Origin: CAKKQX01 sp963734595
GTDB taxonomy: Bacteria; Pseudomonadota; Gammaproteobacteria; Burkholderiales; SG8-41
DNA length: 64,000 bases
Reading direction: 5' to 3'
Assembly: GCA_963734595.1 (NCBI GenBank)
Contig: CAVTHV010000016.1
Location: forward strand, 158,412 to 222,411
Made by a program: the position numbers and the translations under genes. Shown here piece by piece: positions 1 to 6,926 of the stretch (position 1 is the stretch's first letter; every line of letters starts with the position of its first letter). Below the pieces are notes generated by a model. The model ran no database searches. It saw only the letters and a list, made by a program, of their open reading frames with translations, and was not told the origin of the DNA.

Positions 1-171
1 AGTTTCGGCACCTACAACATCATGTGGCAGATCGACCTGTGCCGCCGGCTCGAGCTGCCCTATCTCTATCTCGGCTACTGGATCGCGCAAAGCCGGAAAA
101 TGTCCTACAAGATCCAGTTCCAGCCGATGCAGGGCCTGATCGACGAGCGCTGGCAGGCGGTCGCGCCCTGA
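1..171 (+). CDS. bpt: Aspartate/glutamate leucyltransferase, C-terminal end
   Basis: Partial gene open at the left edge; 56 codons to a TGA. The piece carries the conserved ending of the Ate/Bpt arginyl/leucyl-tRNA-protein transferase family, including LYLGYWI and KMSYK. The family transfers Leu (bacterial Bpt) or Arg from charged tRNA to the N-terminus of proteins bearing acidic residues, marking them for the N-end rule pathway. Position directly before pyrD on the same strand is the usual betaproteobacterial arrangement. Only the last part is visible, so Bpt versus Ate specificity rests on the bacterial context. Confidence 0.85.
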   Translation, partial: SFGTYNIMWQIDLCRRLELPYLYLGYWIAQSRKMSYKIQFQPMQGLIDERWQAVAP

Positions 172-188
172 TCCGACGGCAGGTCATG

Positions 189-264
189 GACAGGCTTTAC
201 AAGATTAACAAGATTGAAATTCAGGAATCGTCGGGTAAATCCTGTACATCCTGTTAATCCTGTC
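189..264. repeat. Inverted repeat pair, GATTAACAAGATT-type units
   Basis: Between bpt and pyrD. The left arm (189-216) has units of the type ACAAGATTAACAAGATT and the right arm (237-264) is its approximate reverse complement, with AATCCTGTACATCCTGTTAATCCTGT-like units. The two arms could fold into one imperfect hairpin. Confidence 0.7.
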
Positions 265-302
265 TATTCGGGTTTGAGGCCGGCAGCGAGTAAAATAACA
301 AC

Positions 303-1333
303 ATGTCATATTCGCTGCTGCGACCGCTGCTGTTCGCGCTGGACGCCGAAACCGCGCACCACCTGACGCTGAACTCGCTGAAGACTCCTGCAGCGGACCG
401 GGCTCGCGGGCCTGCTCGCGCCGCGGCCCGCGGCCTGTCCGCGCAAGGTCATGGGCATCGACTTTCCCAACCCGGTCGGGCTCGCCGCCGGTCTCGACAA
501 GAACGGCGACTACATCGACGCGCTCGCGGCGCTGGGCTTCGGCTTCATCGAGGTCGGCACCGTCACCCCGCGCCCGCAGCCCGGCAATCCGCGCCCGCGC
601 CTGTTCCGCGTGCGCGAGGCGCAGGCGGTGATCAACCGCATGGGCTTCAACAACGACGGCGTCGACCGGCTCGTCGCCAACGTGCGGCGCGCGCGCTACC
701 GCGGCGTGCTCGGCATCAACATCGGCAAGAATTTCGACACGCCGATCGGGCGCGCCGTCGACGATTACCTCGCCTGCCTGCGCAAGGTCTATGCGCTGGC
801 GAGCTACGTGACGGTCAACATCTCGTCGCCCAACACCAAAAATCTGCGCCAGCTGCAGGACGCCGCCGAACTGGAAAACCTGCTCGGCGCGCTCAAAGCG
901 GAACAGCGCAAGCTCGCCAACGAGCACGGCAAATACGTGCCGCTCGCGCTGAAGATCGCACCCGATCTCGAAGCCGCGCAGGTCGATGCGATCGCCGGAC
1001 TGCTGCAGAAACACGCGATCGACGCCGTGATCGCGACCAACACCACGATCGCGCGCGACGGCGTGGCGGGCCTGCCGCACGGCGCCGAGACCGGCGGCCT
1101 GAGCGGCGCGCCGCTGACGCAGCGCTCGACCGCGATCGTCGCGCAGCTCGCCGGCGCGCTTCGACGGCAGCGTGCCCGTGATCGGCGTCGGCGGCATCAT
1201 GAACGGCGCCGACGCCGCGCAAAAAATCCATGCCGGCGCGAGCCTCGTGCAGCTCTACACCGGGCTCGTCTACCGCGGCCCGCGGCTCGTGGCCGAATGT
1301 GTGGATGCCCTGAACGTGAAACGTGAATCGTGA
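303..1333 (+). CDS. pyrD: Dihydroorotate dehydrogenase (quinone), two frameshifts
   Basis: Class 2 PyrD oxidises dihydroorotate to orotate with quinone as acceptor at the inner membrane (pyrimidine synthesis). The N-terminal stretch from MSYSLLRPLLF contains the family's membrane-binding helix, followed by GLAAGLDKNG, the G-T-V-T-P loop, NISSPNT (catalytic-loop region) and ATNTT; GVGGI and the FMN phosphate-binding end lie after the second shift. The reading frame changes near 384 (an extra A after an AAG codon) and near 1161 (an extra T), while protein conservation continues unbroken across both. The last six residues (NVKRES) are encoded by the repeat that begins at 1312. Probably an intact gene with sequence errors. 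Confidence 0.9.
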
Positions 1334-1417
1334 AATGTGAAACGTGAATCGTTGAGTCGCAGAAACCGGCCCCGCTATGCGGGTCTTACGTTTCACGTTT
1401 CACATTTCACGTTTTAC
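1312..1417. repeat. Inverted arrays of GTGAAACGTGAATC units
   Basis: The left arm (1312-1352) consists of tandem 7-mers of the type CGTGAAA/CGTGAAT, and the right arm (1387-1417) of the complementary TTTCACG units. The left arm overlaps and encodes the end of pyrD. The right arm lies 23 bases before the alanine dehydrogenase start. Confidence 0.85.
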
Positions 1418-1439
1418 CGCTTTCCGGACGGAGTCCACG

Positions 1440-2552
1440 ATGCTGATCGGCGTGCCTAAAGAGATCAAGAACCACGAATACCGCGTCGGCGTCACGCCCG
1501 ACGGCGTGCGCGCGCTGGTTGCCGCCGGACACCAGGTCCGTGTCGAGGCCGGCGCCGGCACCAAAATTGGCTTTGCGGATGAACTCTACCGCAACGCCGG
1601 CGCACAGATCGCCGCCGGCGCGCGCGAAGCCTACGCCGCCGACATGGTGATCAAGGTCAAGGAACTGCAGTCCGCCGAATTCGCGCTGACCCATCCCGCA
1701 CAGATTCTGTTCTGCTATCACCATTTCGCGCCGGACCCGGTGCTGCTCGCCGCCATGCTCGAGCGCAAGGTCGCGTGCGTCGCCTACGAAACCGTGACCG
1801 ACGCGGGCGGCGGGTTGCCGCTGCTCACGCCGATGTCGCAGGTCGCGGGGCGGCTCGCGCCGCAGGTCGGCGCGTGGGCGCTGCAGATGGCCAACGGCGG
1901 CAGCGGCGTGCTGCTCGGCGGCGTGCCGGGCGTCGCGCCCGCGAAGGTCGTGATCATCGGCGGCGGCACCGTCGGCGAGAACGCCGCGCGCGTCGCGATC
2001 GGCATGGGCGCGGACGTGACGCTGCTCGACTGCAGCGCGCGCCAGCTCGCCCGTCTCGACGAGGTGTTCGACACCCGCCTGAAGACCGCGATCTCGAATG
2101 CGCAATCGATCCCGCCGCTGGTGCACGACGCGGATCTCGTGATCGGCGCCGTGCTGCTGCCGGGCCTGCGCGCGCCGCGGCTGATCCGCCGCGCGGATCT
2201 GAAACAGATGCGGCCGGGCTCGGTCATCGTCGACGTCGCGATCGACCAGGGCGGGATCTGCGAGACTTCGCATCCGACCACCCATTCGGACCCGATCTAC
2301 ATCGAGGACGGCGTCGTGCACTATTGCGTGGCCAACATGCCGTCGGCGGTCGCGCGCACTTCGACGCTCGCGCTCACGCAGGCCACGCTGCCCTATGCGC
2401 TGGAGCTCGCCGCGAAGGGGCTGCGCCGCGCGGTGACCGACAATGCCGGACTGCGCAACGGACTGCAGGTCTGCGCCGGCCGCGTCACGCACGCCGGTCT
2501 GGCGCAGGACGCGGGCCGCGATTACCTCGATCCGCTCCAGGCCGCCGCGTGA
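1440..2552 (+). CDS. ald: Alanine dehydrogenase
   Basis: A 370-residue protein, full family length. It starts MLIGVPKEIKN, the classic N-terminus of alanine dehydrogenase/PNT proteins, and has the pyruvate/substrate region around ETVTDAGGGLPLLTPMS, the NAD-binding glycine motif IIGGGTVGENAA (about residues 175-186) and the C-terminal NMPSAVARTST block. It catalyses reversible NAD-dependent deamination of L-alanine to pyruvate and ammonia in the cytosol. ATG 1440 is preferred over an in-frame upstream ATG because the upstream extension is encoded by the repeat. The stop overlaps the GTG start of the ferredoxin gene, so the two are probably co-translated. Confidence 0.93.
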   Translation: MLIGVPKEIKNHEYRVGVTPDGVRALVAAGHQVRVEAGAGTKIGFADELYRNAGAQIAAGAREAYAADMVIKVKELQSAEFALTHPAQILFCYHHFAPDPVLLAAMLERKVACVAYETVTDAGGGLPLLTPMSQVAGRLAPQVGAWALQMANGGSGVLLGGVPGVAPAKVVIIGGGTVGENAARVAIGMGADVTLLDCSARQLARLDEVFDTRLKTAISNAQSIPPLVHDADLVIGAVLLPGLRAPRLIRRADLKQMRPGSVIVDVAIDQGGICETSHPTTHSDPIYIEDGVVHYCVANMPSAVARTSTLALTQATLPYALELAAKGLRRAVTDNAGLRNGLQVCAGRVTHAGLAQDAGRDYLDPLQAAA

Positions 2553-2971
2553 CGACACCCGGTCCTGCATCGCCGCCGTTCGATGCCGTCGCCGTCATCG
2601 ACGAACAGGTCTGCATCGGCTGCACGCTGTGCATCCAGGCCTGTCCGGTCGACGCCATCGCCGGCGCCGCCGGCGTCATGCACACCGTGATCGCGCAGGA
2701 ATGCACCGGCTGCCGGCTGTGTATCGCGCCGTGCCCCGTGGACTGCATCAGCATGCGGGCCACCGGCGAGCTCACGCCCGAAGAGAAACGCGCCGCCGAA
2801 GCATTGGCGCTGCGGCGCACCGCGGCACGGCAGCGCCGCCTGCAGCGCGAAGACGAGGAACGCGCGCTGCGGCGGGCCGCGGCGCGGGAATCCGCCGCCG
2901 AAAAGACCAAGCGCGAAACGATTCAAAAAGCGATGGCGCGCGCGAAGGCAAGATTGCAGCAACGCCGGTGA
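2549..2971 (+). CDS. RnfB/RsxB-type ferredoxin, 2[4Fe-4S]
   Basis: A 140-residue protein starting at GTG 2549, inside the ald stop (GTGA overlap). Two typical cluster motifs are present, CIGCTLCIQACP and CTGCRLCIAPCP (about residues 25-70), followed by a highly charged Arg/Glu/Ala-rich helical tail. The motif pair and the DAVAVIDE lead-in resemble the cluster domain of RnfB/RsxB, a subunit of ion-translocating electron transport complexes, but the N-terminal membrane and Fe-S domain of full RnfB is absent. Related genes next to nth are common in betaproteobacteria, and nth lies 1.8 kb downstream here. It probably carries electrons in the cytosol; the partner is not evident. Confidence 0.8.
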   Translation: MTTPGPASPPFDAVAVIDEQVCIGCTLCIQACPVDAIAGAAGVMHTVIAQECTGCRLCIAPCPVDCISMRATGELTPEEKRAAEALALRRTAARQRRLQREDEERALRRAAARESAAEKTKRETIQKAMARAKARLQQRR

Positions 2972-2972
2972 G

Positions 2973-2999
2973 ACGGGATTCGGGATTCAGGATTCGGCA
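2973..2999. repeat. GGGATTC tandem units
   Basis: Three to four tandem copies of GGATTCGG/GGATTCAG directly after the ferredoxin stop. The same kind of unit occurs inside the hydrolase gene at 32177-32207. No clear inverted partner is visible here. Confidence 0.6.
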
Positions 3000-3046
3000 G
3001 GTGGGAATGCGATGCCGGTTCCGTGGATTAGTGCAGTCTTGATCAA

Positions 3047-3120
3047 GTCGTCCTCGCGAAGGCGGGGATCCAGCAACAACTTCTGAAAATCCTGGATTCC
3101 CGCCTTCGCGGGAATGACAG
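3047..3120. repeat. dRS3-like inverted pair
   Basis: The left arm GTCGTCCTCGCGAAGGCGGG... (3047-3073) pairs with the right arm ending in ATTCCCGCCTTCGCGGGAAT (3096-3115). The latter fits the ATTCCC-N8-GGGAAT pattern of the neisserial dRS3 element. A second copy of the pair lies at 5966-6093. It sits between the convergent ferredoxin and M48 protease genes. Confidence 0.85.
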
Positions 3121-3137
3121 ATCCATACTTAACCAGG

Positions 3138-4106
3138 CTAGCGCCCGAAAATGCCGCGCAGGAGTTGCGTGGGATCGACGGAGGGCGTTTTTTGCGCAGG
3201 CGGCGCCGCGGGCGCGGGCTCTTCCTGCAAACCCTTGGCACCGGCTGTGGGCAGCGGCTGTGCGGCGCGCGCCGGGCCGGCTGTCGCGGCGACAGTCCTG
3301 ATCTTCGGTTCGATACCGGCCGGCAGCGTGGCCACGTGCGGCGCGAGCTCGTCGCCCAGCTGCGACAGGCGGTCGCCGGGAAGCGGATGGGTCTTGAACA
3401 AGAGCGCGAGCGAGGCATCGTCGGCGCCATGCATCGCGAGCTTCTGCAGCACGTCGACGAGACCGTACGGGTTGTAGCCGGCGCGCGCCGCGAGCACGAC
3501 GCCGATCGCGTCGGCCTCGAATTCGGCGCTCTTGTCGAGGCGGCGCGCAAACACCTCGGCGCCGGTGCCGATCATGTTGTTGAGGATCTGCGCGCGGTCG
3601 TCGCGCTGCGCGAGCTTGGTGCCGGCGGAGATGGCCGCGCTTTTCTGCATCACGGTCACGTGGTGGCGCCGCACGATGTGGCCGATCTCGTGCCCGAGCA
3701 CGCCGGCCAGCTGCGCCTCGTTGTCGAGAATGTCGTAGAGCCCGCGCGTGATCAGCACGTAGCCGCCGGGCGCGGCGAACGCATTGATCGTCGGGGTGTC
3801 GAGCACGCCGAAATGCCACGGCAGATCGGGACGCTCGGTCTGCGACGCCACCCAGCGCCCGACGCGGTTCACGTAGGCCTGCAGTTCGGGATCGGCGACC
3901 AGCGGCGCGGCGCCGAGCATGCGGCCGGCGATCTCGCGCCCCATCGCGATCTCGTCTTTTTCGTCGACGCCGGTGGCGGCGGTCGCCAGATCCTTGCCGG
4001 CGCTGAACAGCCGGTTCAGATCGAGGTCGAGCGCAGACGCGCTGCCGGCCGCCGCGCTGCAGCAGATAAATACCAATATAAACAACGGATTATGGTATTT
4101 CTTCAT
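3138..4106 (-). CDS. Exported M48 family metalloprotease
   Basis: A 322-residue protein with a signal peptide (MKKYHNPLFILVFICC...ASA). The zinc-protease motif HEIGH is at about residues 139-143 and the third-ligand region EFEADA at about 195-200; a later HPLPGDR segment is typical of BepA/LoiP-like M48 peptidases that clear misfolded envelope proteins. The C-terminal 60 residues are Pro/Ala-rich and low in complexity, without a clear TPR domain. It overlaps the upstream SH3 gene by four bases (ATGA), which suggests translational coupling. Likely periplasmic protein quality control; the substrates are unknown. Confidence 0.85.
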   Translation of the reverse strand: MKKYHNPLFILVFICCSAAAGSASALDLDLNRLFSAGKDLATAATGVDEKDEIAMGREIAGRMLGAAPLVADPELQAYVNRVGRWVASQTERPDLPWHFGVLDTPTINAFAAPGGYVLITRGLYDILDNEAQLAGVLGHEIGHIVRRHHVTVMQKSAAISAGTKLAQRDDRAQILNNMIGTGAEVFARRLDKSAEFEADAIGVVLAARAGYNPYGLVDVLQKLAMHGADDASLALLFKTHPLPGDRLSQLGDELAPHVATLPAGIEPKIRTVAATAGPARAAQPLPTAGAKGLQEEPAPAAPPAQKTPSVDPTQLLRGIFGR

Positions 4107-4612
4107 CGCGACGGGCCATCGAAGTAGTCGACGCGCGCGGCGTTGAGGCCGCTCGCCTGCGCGCTATTCTCTGCGTCTGCTTTGGACACCGCGTAGCGAT
4201 CGAGCAGCTTCAGCTGATCGCCGTTGAAGCGCGCCTGGCGCAGATCTTCTTCGCCGATCCCGCGCACGCCCATCGCGCTGGTGACATTGACGTTCTCGCG
4301 CGGGCCGACCAGCCGCCCGAGCACCGAAGCGCCGCCCGCCTCCGCTCCCGGCTGCGCCGACGCGAAACGCACGTTGAAGGAAAACAGCCAGCCCGCCGCG
4401 CCCGGCGTCTTGAGATTGATCCACGCGCCGCTCTTCGCCACGGCCTCGCCGGCCGTGCCCTTCTTCAGGTTCGCCACGACCGGGGAGTCGAGCCGCGCTT
4501 CGGAATACAGCGGCGTGTCGCGCTCGACCGTGACCGGCTGCGCCGCGGCGGTGACCGCCGCGAGCGGGGCGAGGAGCGCGATCGCGCAACGCAACCAGAA
4601 CAGCAACGGCAT
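4103..4612 (-). CDS. Secreted bacterial SH3-domain protein
   Basis: About 169 residues. Start ATG 4612 is chosen because it begins a signal peptide (MPLLFWLRCAIALLAPLAAV) and has an AAGGA box upstream; a longer start adds only charged residues. The body looks like an SH3_3 domain (TLYSEARLDSPVVANLKKG, then WINLKTPGAAGWLF), a fold that in bacteria usually binds peptidoglycan or protein partners. It lies first in a two-gene unit with the M48 protease, so the two probably act together in the envelope. Confidence 0.75.
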   Translation of the reverse strand: MPLLFWLRCAIALLAPLAAVTAAAQPVTVERDTPLYSEARLDSPVVANLKKGTAGEAVAKSGAWINLKTPGAAGWLFSFNVRFASAQPGAEAGGASVLGRLVGPRENVNVTSAMGVRGIGEEDLRQARFNGDQLKLLDRYAVSKADAENSAQASGLNAARVDYFDGPSR

Positions 4613-4732
4613 GACGGAGAATTCCTTTTTGCTGCGAACCGGGAAAAAATAACACAAAGCAACAGGCGGCGATACGATGCGCCCGCGCCGGCCGCGTTGT
4701 CAATCTCCGCGGTTTCGGATAACGTCCGACGC

Positions 4733-5419
4733 GTGAATTCCGCCAAACGCCACGAAATTTTCACGCGCCTGCGCGCCGCCAATCCCGCGCCGCGCACCGA
4801 ACTCACATACGCTTCGCCGTTCGAACTGCTGGTCGCCGTCGTGCTGTCGGCGCAGGCCACCGACAAGAGCGTCAATCTCGCCACGCAAAAGCTGTTCCCC
4901 CATGCGAATACGCCGGAACGAATCCTGGCGCTTGGCCAGAGCGGGCTCGAGCAGCACATCAAGAGCATCGGCCTCTACCGCACCAAGGCCAAAAACATTC
5001 TCGCCACCTGCAAACTGCTGCTGGAACAACATGGCGGCGAGGTGCCGCAAACGCGCGAGGCGCTGGAGAGCCTGCCGGGGGTCGGGCGCAAAACGGCGAA
5101 CGTGATCCTGAACACCGCGTTCGGCCAGCCGACGATCGCGGTGGACACGCATATCTTCCGCGTCTCCAACCGCACCGGCATCGCGCCCGGAAAGAACGTG
5201 GAGGAAGTCGAACGCAAGCTGCTCAAGTTCGTGCCGGACGAGTTCAAGCACGACGCCCATCACTGGCTGATCCTGCACGGCCGCTACGTGTGCGTGGCGC
5301 GGAAGCCGAGGTGTTCGGCGTGCCTCATTAACGATTTGTGCGAGTTCACGCACAAATCCAGGGACTGGGGCTGGGGGCTAGGGACTAGGGGAAAAGTAAA
5401 CACCTGTCCCTCGGAGTAA
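4733..5419 (+). CDS. nth: Endonuclease III
   Basis: A DNA glycosylase/AP lyase that removes oxidised pyrimidines. It shows the helix-hairpin-helix LPGVGRKTA with the catalytic region VDTHIFRV; the lyase Lys is in the HhH (GRKTAN) and the Asp in VDTH. The C-terminal cluster begins at CVARKPRCSACLINDLC with Cys spacing as in Nth. GTG 4733 (VNSAKRHEIF) is the preferred start. The usual protein ends near CEFTHK; here about 20 extra residues (SRDWGWGLGTRG...) are encoded by the repeat at 5360-5511. Confidence 0.92.
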   Translation: MNSAKRHEIFTRLRAANPAPRTELTYASPFELLVAVVLSAQATDKSVNLATQKLFPHANTPERILALGQSGLEQHIKSIGLYRTKAKNILATCKLLLEQHGGEVPQTREALESLPGVGRKTANVILNTAFGQPTIAVDTHIFRVSNRTGIAPGKNVEEVERKLLKFVPDEFKHDAHHWLILHGRYVCVARKPRCSACLINDLCEFTHKSRDWGWGLGTRGKVNTCPSE

Positions 5420-5511
5420 AATCAAAATAGCGACCAGACTGAACATTCGTCCCTGATCCCCAACCCCTAGCCCTTGATCCCTAGCCCCCAGTCCCCAGCC
5501 CCTAGTCCCTG
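5360..5511. repeat. Inverted arrays of GGGACTGGGG/GGGGCTAGGG units
   Basis: The left arm (5360-5391) is made of GGGACTGGGGCTGGGGGCTA-type units and the right arm (about 5451-5511) of the complementary CCCCTAGCCC/CCCCAGTCCC units. The left arm lies inside the nth reading frame. The right arm ends three bases before the next gene. Confidence 0.85.
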
Positions 5512-5513
5512 AA

Positions 5514-5948
5514 ATGTTCAGCCCTTCCCGCGACGAAGCCCGCCGCTTCTTTTTCGACACCTGGGGAAAATACCGGCGCGGCGAAGCGCTCAGCGGGCTC
5601 GAACGGCCCGCGCTGGCGGTGATCAGCCTGCATCCCGAATATCACGCGCTGCTCGATGCGCCGGAGCGTCATCTCGAACGCGACTTCCTGCCGGAAGACG
5701 GCGGCATCAACCCGTTTCTGCACCTGTCGCTGCACCTCGCGGTGGAGGAACAGCTTTCGATCGACCAGCCGGCCGGGATACTCGCGCTGTATCAGCGCCT
5801 GCTGCAGAAGACGGGTGCGGAGCACGATGCCAAGCACGCGCTGCTCGAATGCCTGGGGGAAATGCTGTGGCAGGCGCAGCGCCTCAACGCCGCGCCCGAT
5901 CCGAAGATTTACCTGGCGTGCCTGGAAAAGAGGGCCGGACAGCCCTGA
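5514..5948 (+). CDS. DUF1841 family protein
   Basis: A 144-residue soluble protein from MFSPSRDEARRFFF to KRAGQP. The N-terminal pattern SRDEARRFFFDTWGKY, and the central HPEYHALLD and INPFLHLSLHLAVEEQ, are characteristic of the DUF1841 family found next to nth in betaproteobacteria. No catalytic motif is recognisable and the function is unknown. The start lies directly behind the right arm of the preceding repeat, which therefore forms its leader. Confidence 0.8.
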   Translation: MFSPSRDEARRFFFDTWGKYRRGEALSGLERPALAVISLHPEYHALLDAPERHLERDFLPEDGGINPFLHLSLHLAVEEQLSIDQPAGILALYQRLLQKTGAEHDAKHALLECLGEMLWQAQRLNAAPDPKIYLACLEKRAGQP

Positions 5949-5965
5949 TCAGATGGGGGGGGTTC

Positions 5966-6093
5966 GTCGTCCCCGCGAAGGCGGGGACCCAGTATGTTGT
6001 TAGAGTGGCCCCCATCCTAGGCCCCCTCGCGTGCGGCGCAGGCTCTCCCCCCGCAAGCAGGGGAAGGGGATACCCGCCTTCGCGGGAATGACG
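5966..6093. repeat. dRS3-like inverted pair, second copy
   Basis: The left arm GTCGTCCCCGCGAAGGCGGG... (5966-5992) is complementary to the right arm CCGCCTTCGCGGGAATGACG (6071-6093). About 80 bases of unique GC-rich sequence lie between them. The arms match those at 3047-3120. Confidence 0.85.
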
Positions 6094-6095
6094 CA

Positions 6096-6118
6096 AATAA
6101 AACGGGCAGCGCCCGTTT
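6096..6118 (-). terminator. Intrinsic terminator of the cytochrome c pair
   Basis: Read on the minus strand, the 8-bp stem AAACGGGC/GCCCGTTT with a 3-base loop (6100-6118) is followed by TTATTTG. It starts three bases after the stop of the downstream cytochrome c gene. Confidence 0.7.
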
Positions 6119-6120
6119 GA

Positions 6121-6456
6121 TCAGCGTTTGTCTACGAGGCCCTGCTGGTGCGAGAAATACCCGGCCAGATCGGCGATATCGCGCTGCGACAGCTTGGCCG
6201 CCTGCGGCGCCATGATCGGGTTCTTGCGCGCGCCGGACTGGTAATCTTTCAGCGCCCTGACCAGATAATCTTCATGCTGGCCGGCCAGCCGCGGAAAGTC
6301 CGGTGACTGGCTGTTGCCGTCCGGACCGTGGCACGCGGCGCAGACCTTGGATTTTTCCTTGCCCGCGTCCGACTCGCCCGCCATCACCGCGCTGCTGGCA
6401 AACAGGACCGCACAGCATCCGGCCCAGAAAAGTGTTTTCGTCGATAGGTTTTTCAT
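6121..6456 (-). CDS. Class I cytochrome c (periplasmic)
   Basis: A 111-residue protein with a signal peptide (MKNLSTKTLFWAGCC...VMA), a single haem motif CAACH and a distal Met candidate in NPIMAPQA, as in cytochrome c4/c5-type domains. It carries electrons between the quinol oxidation chain and terminal oxidases or similar acceptors. It follows a second, similar cytochrome gene by 15 bases and forms a two-gene unit with it. The haem-ligand pattern is clear; the electron donor and acceptor cannot be told from the sequence. Confidence 0.88.
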   Translation of the reverse strand: MKNLSTKTLFWAGCCAVLFASSAVMAGESDAGKEKSKVCAACHGPDGNSQSPDFPRLAGQHEDYLVRALKDYQSGARKNPIMAPQAAKLSQRDIADLAGYFSHQQGLVDKR

Positions 6457-6471
6457 TGGCCTGTTCCCGGA

Positions 6472-6820
6472 TTACTTGGCCGCCGGCTTCGCCGGACCGG
6501 AAGAATAATATGCCGCGAGATCCGCCATGTCCTGGTCGGAAAGTCCGCCTGGCGATCGCCCTCATCGAGGGATGGCTGCGCGCGCCTGATTTGTATTCCT
6601 GCAGCGCGTTGACGATATACGCGGCGTGCTGTCCGCCCAGCCTCGGCACGCTGTACACCTCGGGGAACGCGGTCCGGTAGTCGGGGATGCCGTGGCAGCC
6701 GATGCACATCGAGTTCTTCTGCGCGCCTGCGGCCGGATCGCCGGTTGCGGCCTGGACGCCGCCTGCAGCGGCGACGCACATTGCGGCGGCTGCGATGCTG
6801 AGAATTTTCCTGGACTTCAT
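6472..6820 (-). CDS. Class I cytochrome c, frameshifted
   Basis: The start ATG 6820 has a GGAGGAAA box upstream and begins a signal peptide (MKSRKILSIAAAAMCVAAAG). The haem motif is CIGCH and the sequence GGQHAAYIVNALQEYKSGAR parallels the neighbouring cytochrome (GQHEDYLVRALKDYQSGAR), so the two are duplicates. One extra base near 6555 shifts the frame just before the expected LSDQDMADLAAYY end; the true ending (SSGPAKPAAK) is in the next frame and stops at 6472. Probably a sequence error in a functional gene. Confidence 0.82.
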
Positions 6821-6865
6821 TTCGGTCGGTTTCCTCCGGTTTTTCGGGATATTTCTTCGGCGGCG

Positions 6866-6871
6866 ATTATA
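6866..6871 (-). promoter_or_regulatory. -10 element (TATAAT) for the cytochrome c pair
   Basis: A perfect TATAAT on the minus strand, 46 bases before the start of the first cytochrome gene. No good -35 hexamer is visible. It overlaps a possible upstream ATG of the divergent SulP gene. Confidence 0.45.
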
Positions 6872-6926
6872 CATGAAAAGCCCCGGATATCACCGGCATT
6901 GCCCGGCGGCTGCGCTATGGCCGATA

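Noticed and set aside
1377..1439. Upstream start of alanine dehydrogenase
   Set aside because: The added residues come from the repeat and are not part of the family; ATG 1440 gives the standard N-terminus.
3039..3048. CTTGATCAAG palindrome as an FNR site
   Set aside because: It lacks the four-base spacer between TTGAT and ATCAA and lies between convergent genes.
5360..5511. Phase-variable tract controlling nth
   Set aside because: The units are imperfect and long with no simple homopolymer or short perfect tract, so reversible slippage is not evident from the sequence alone.
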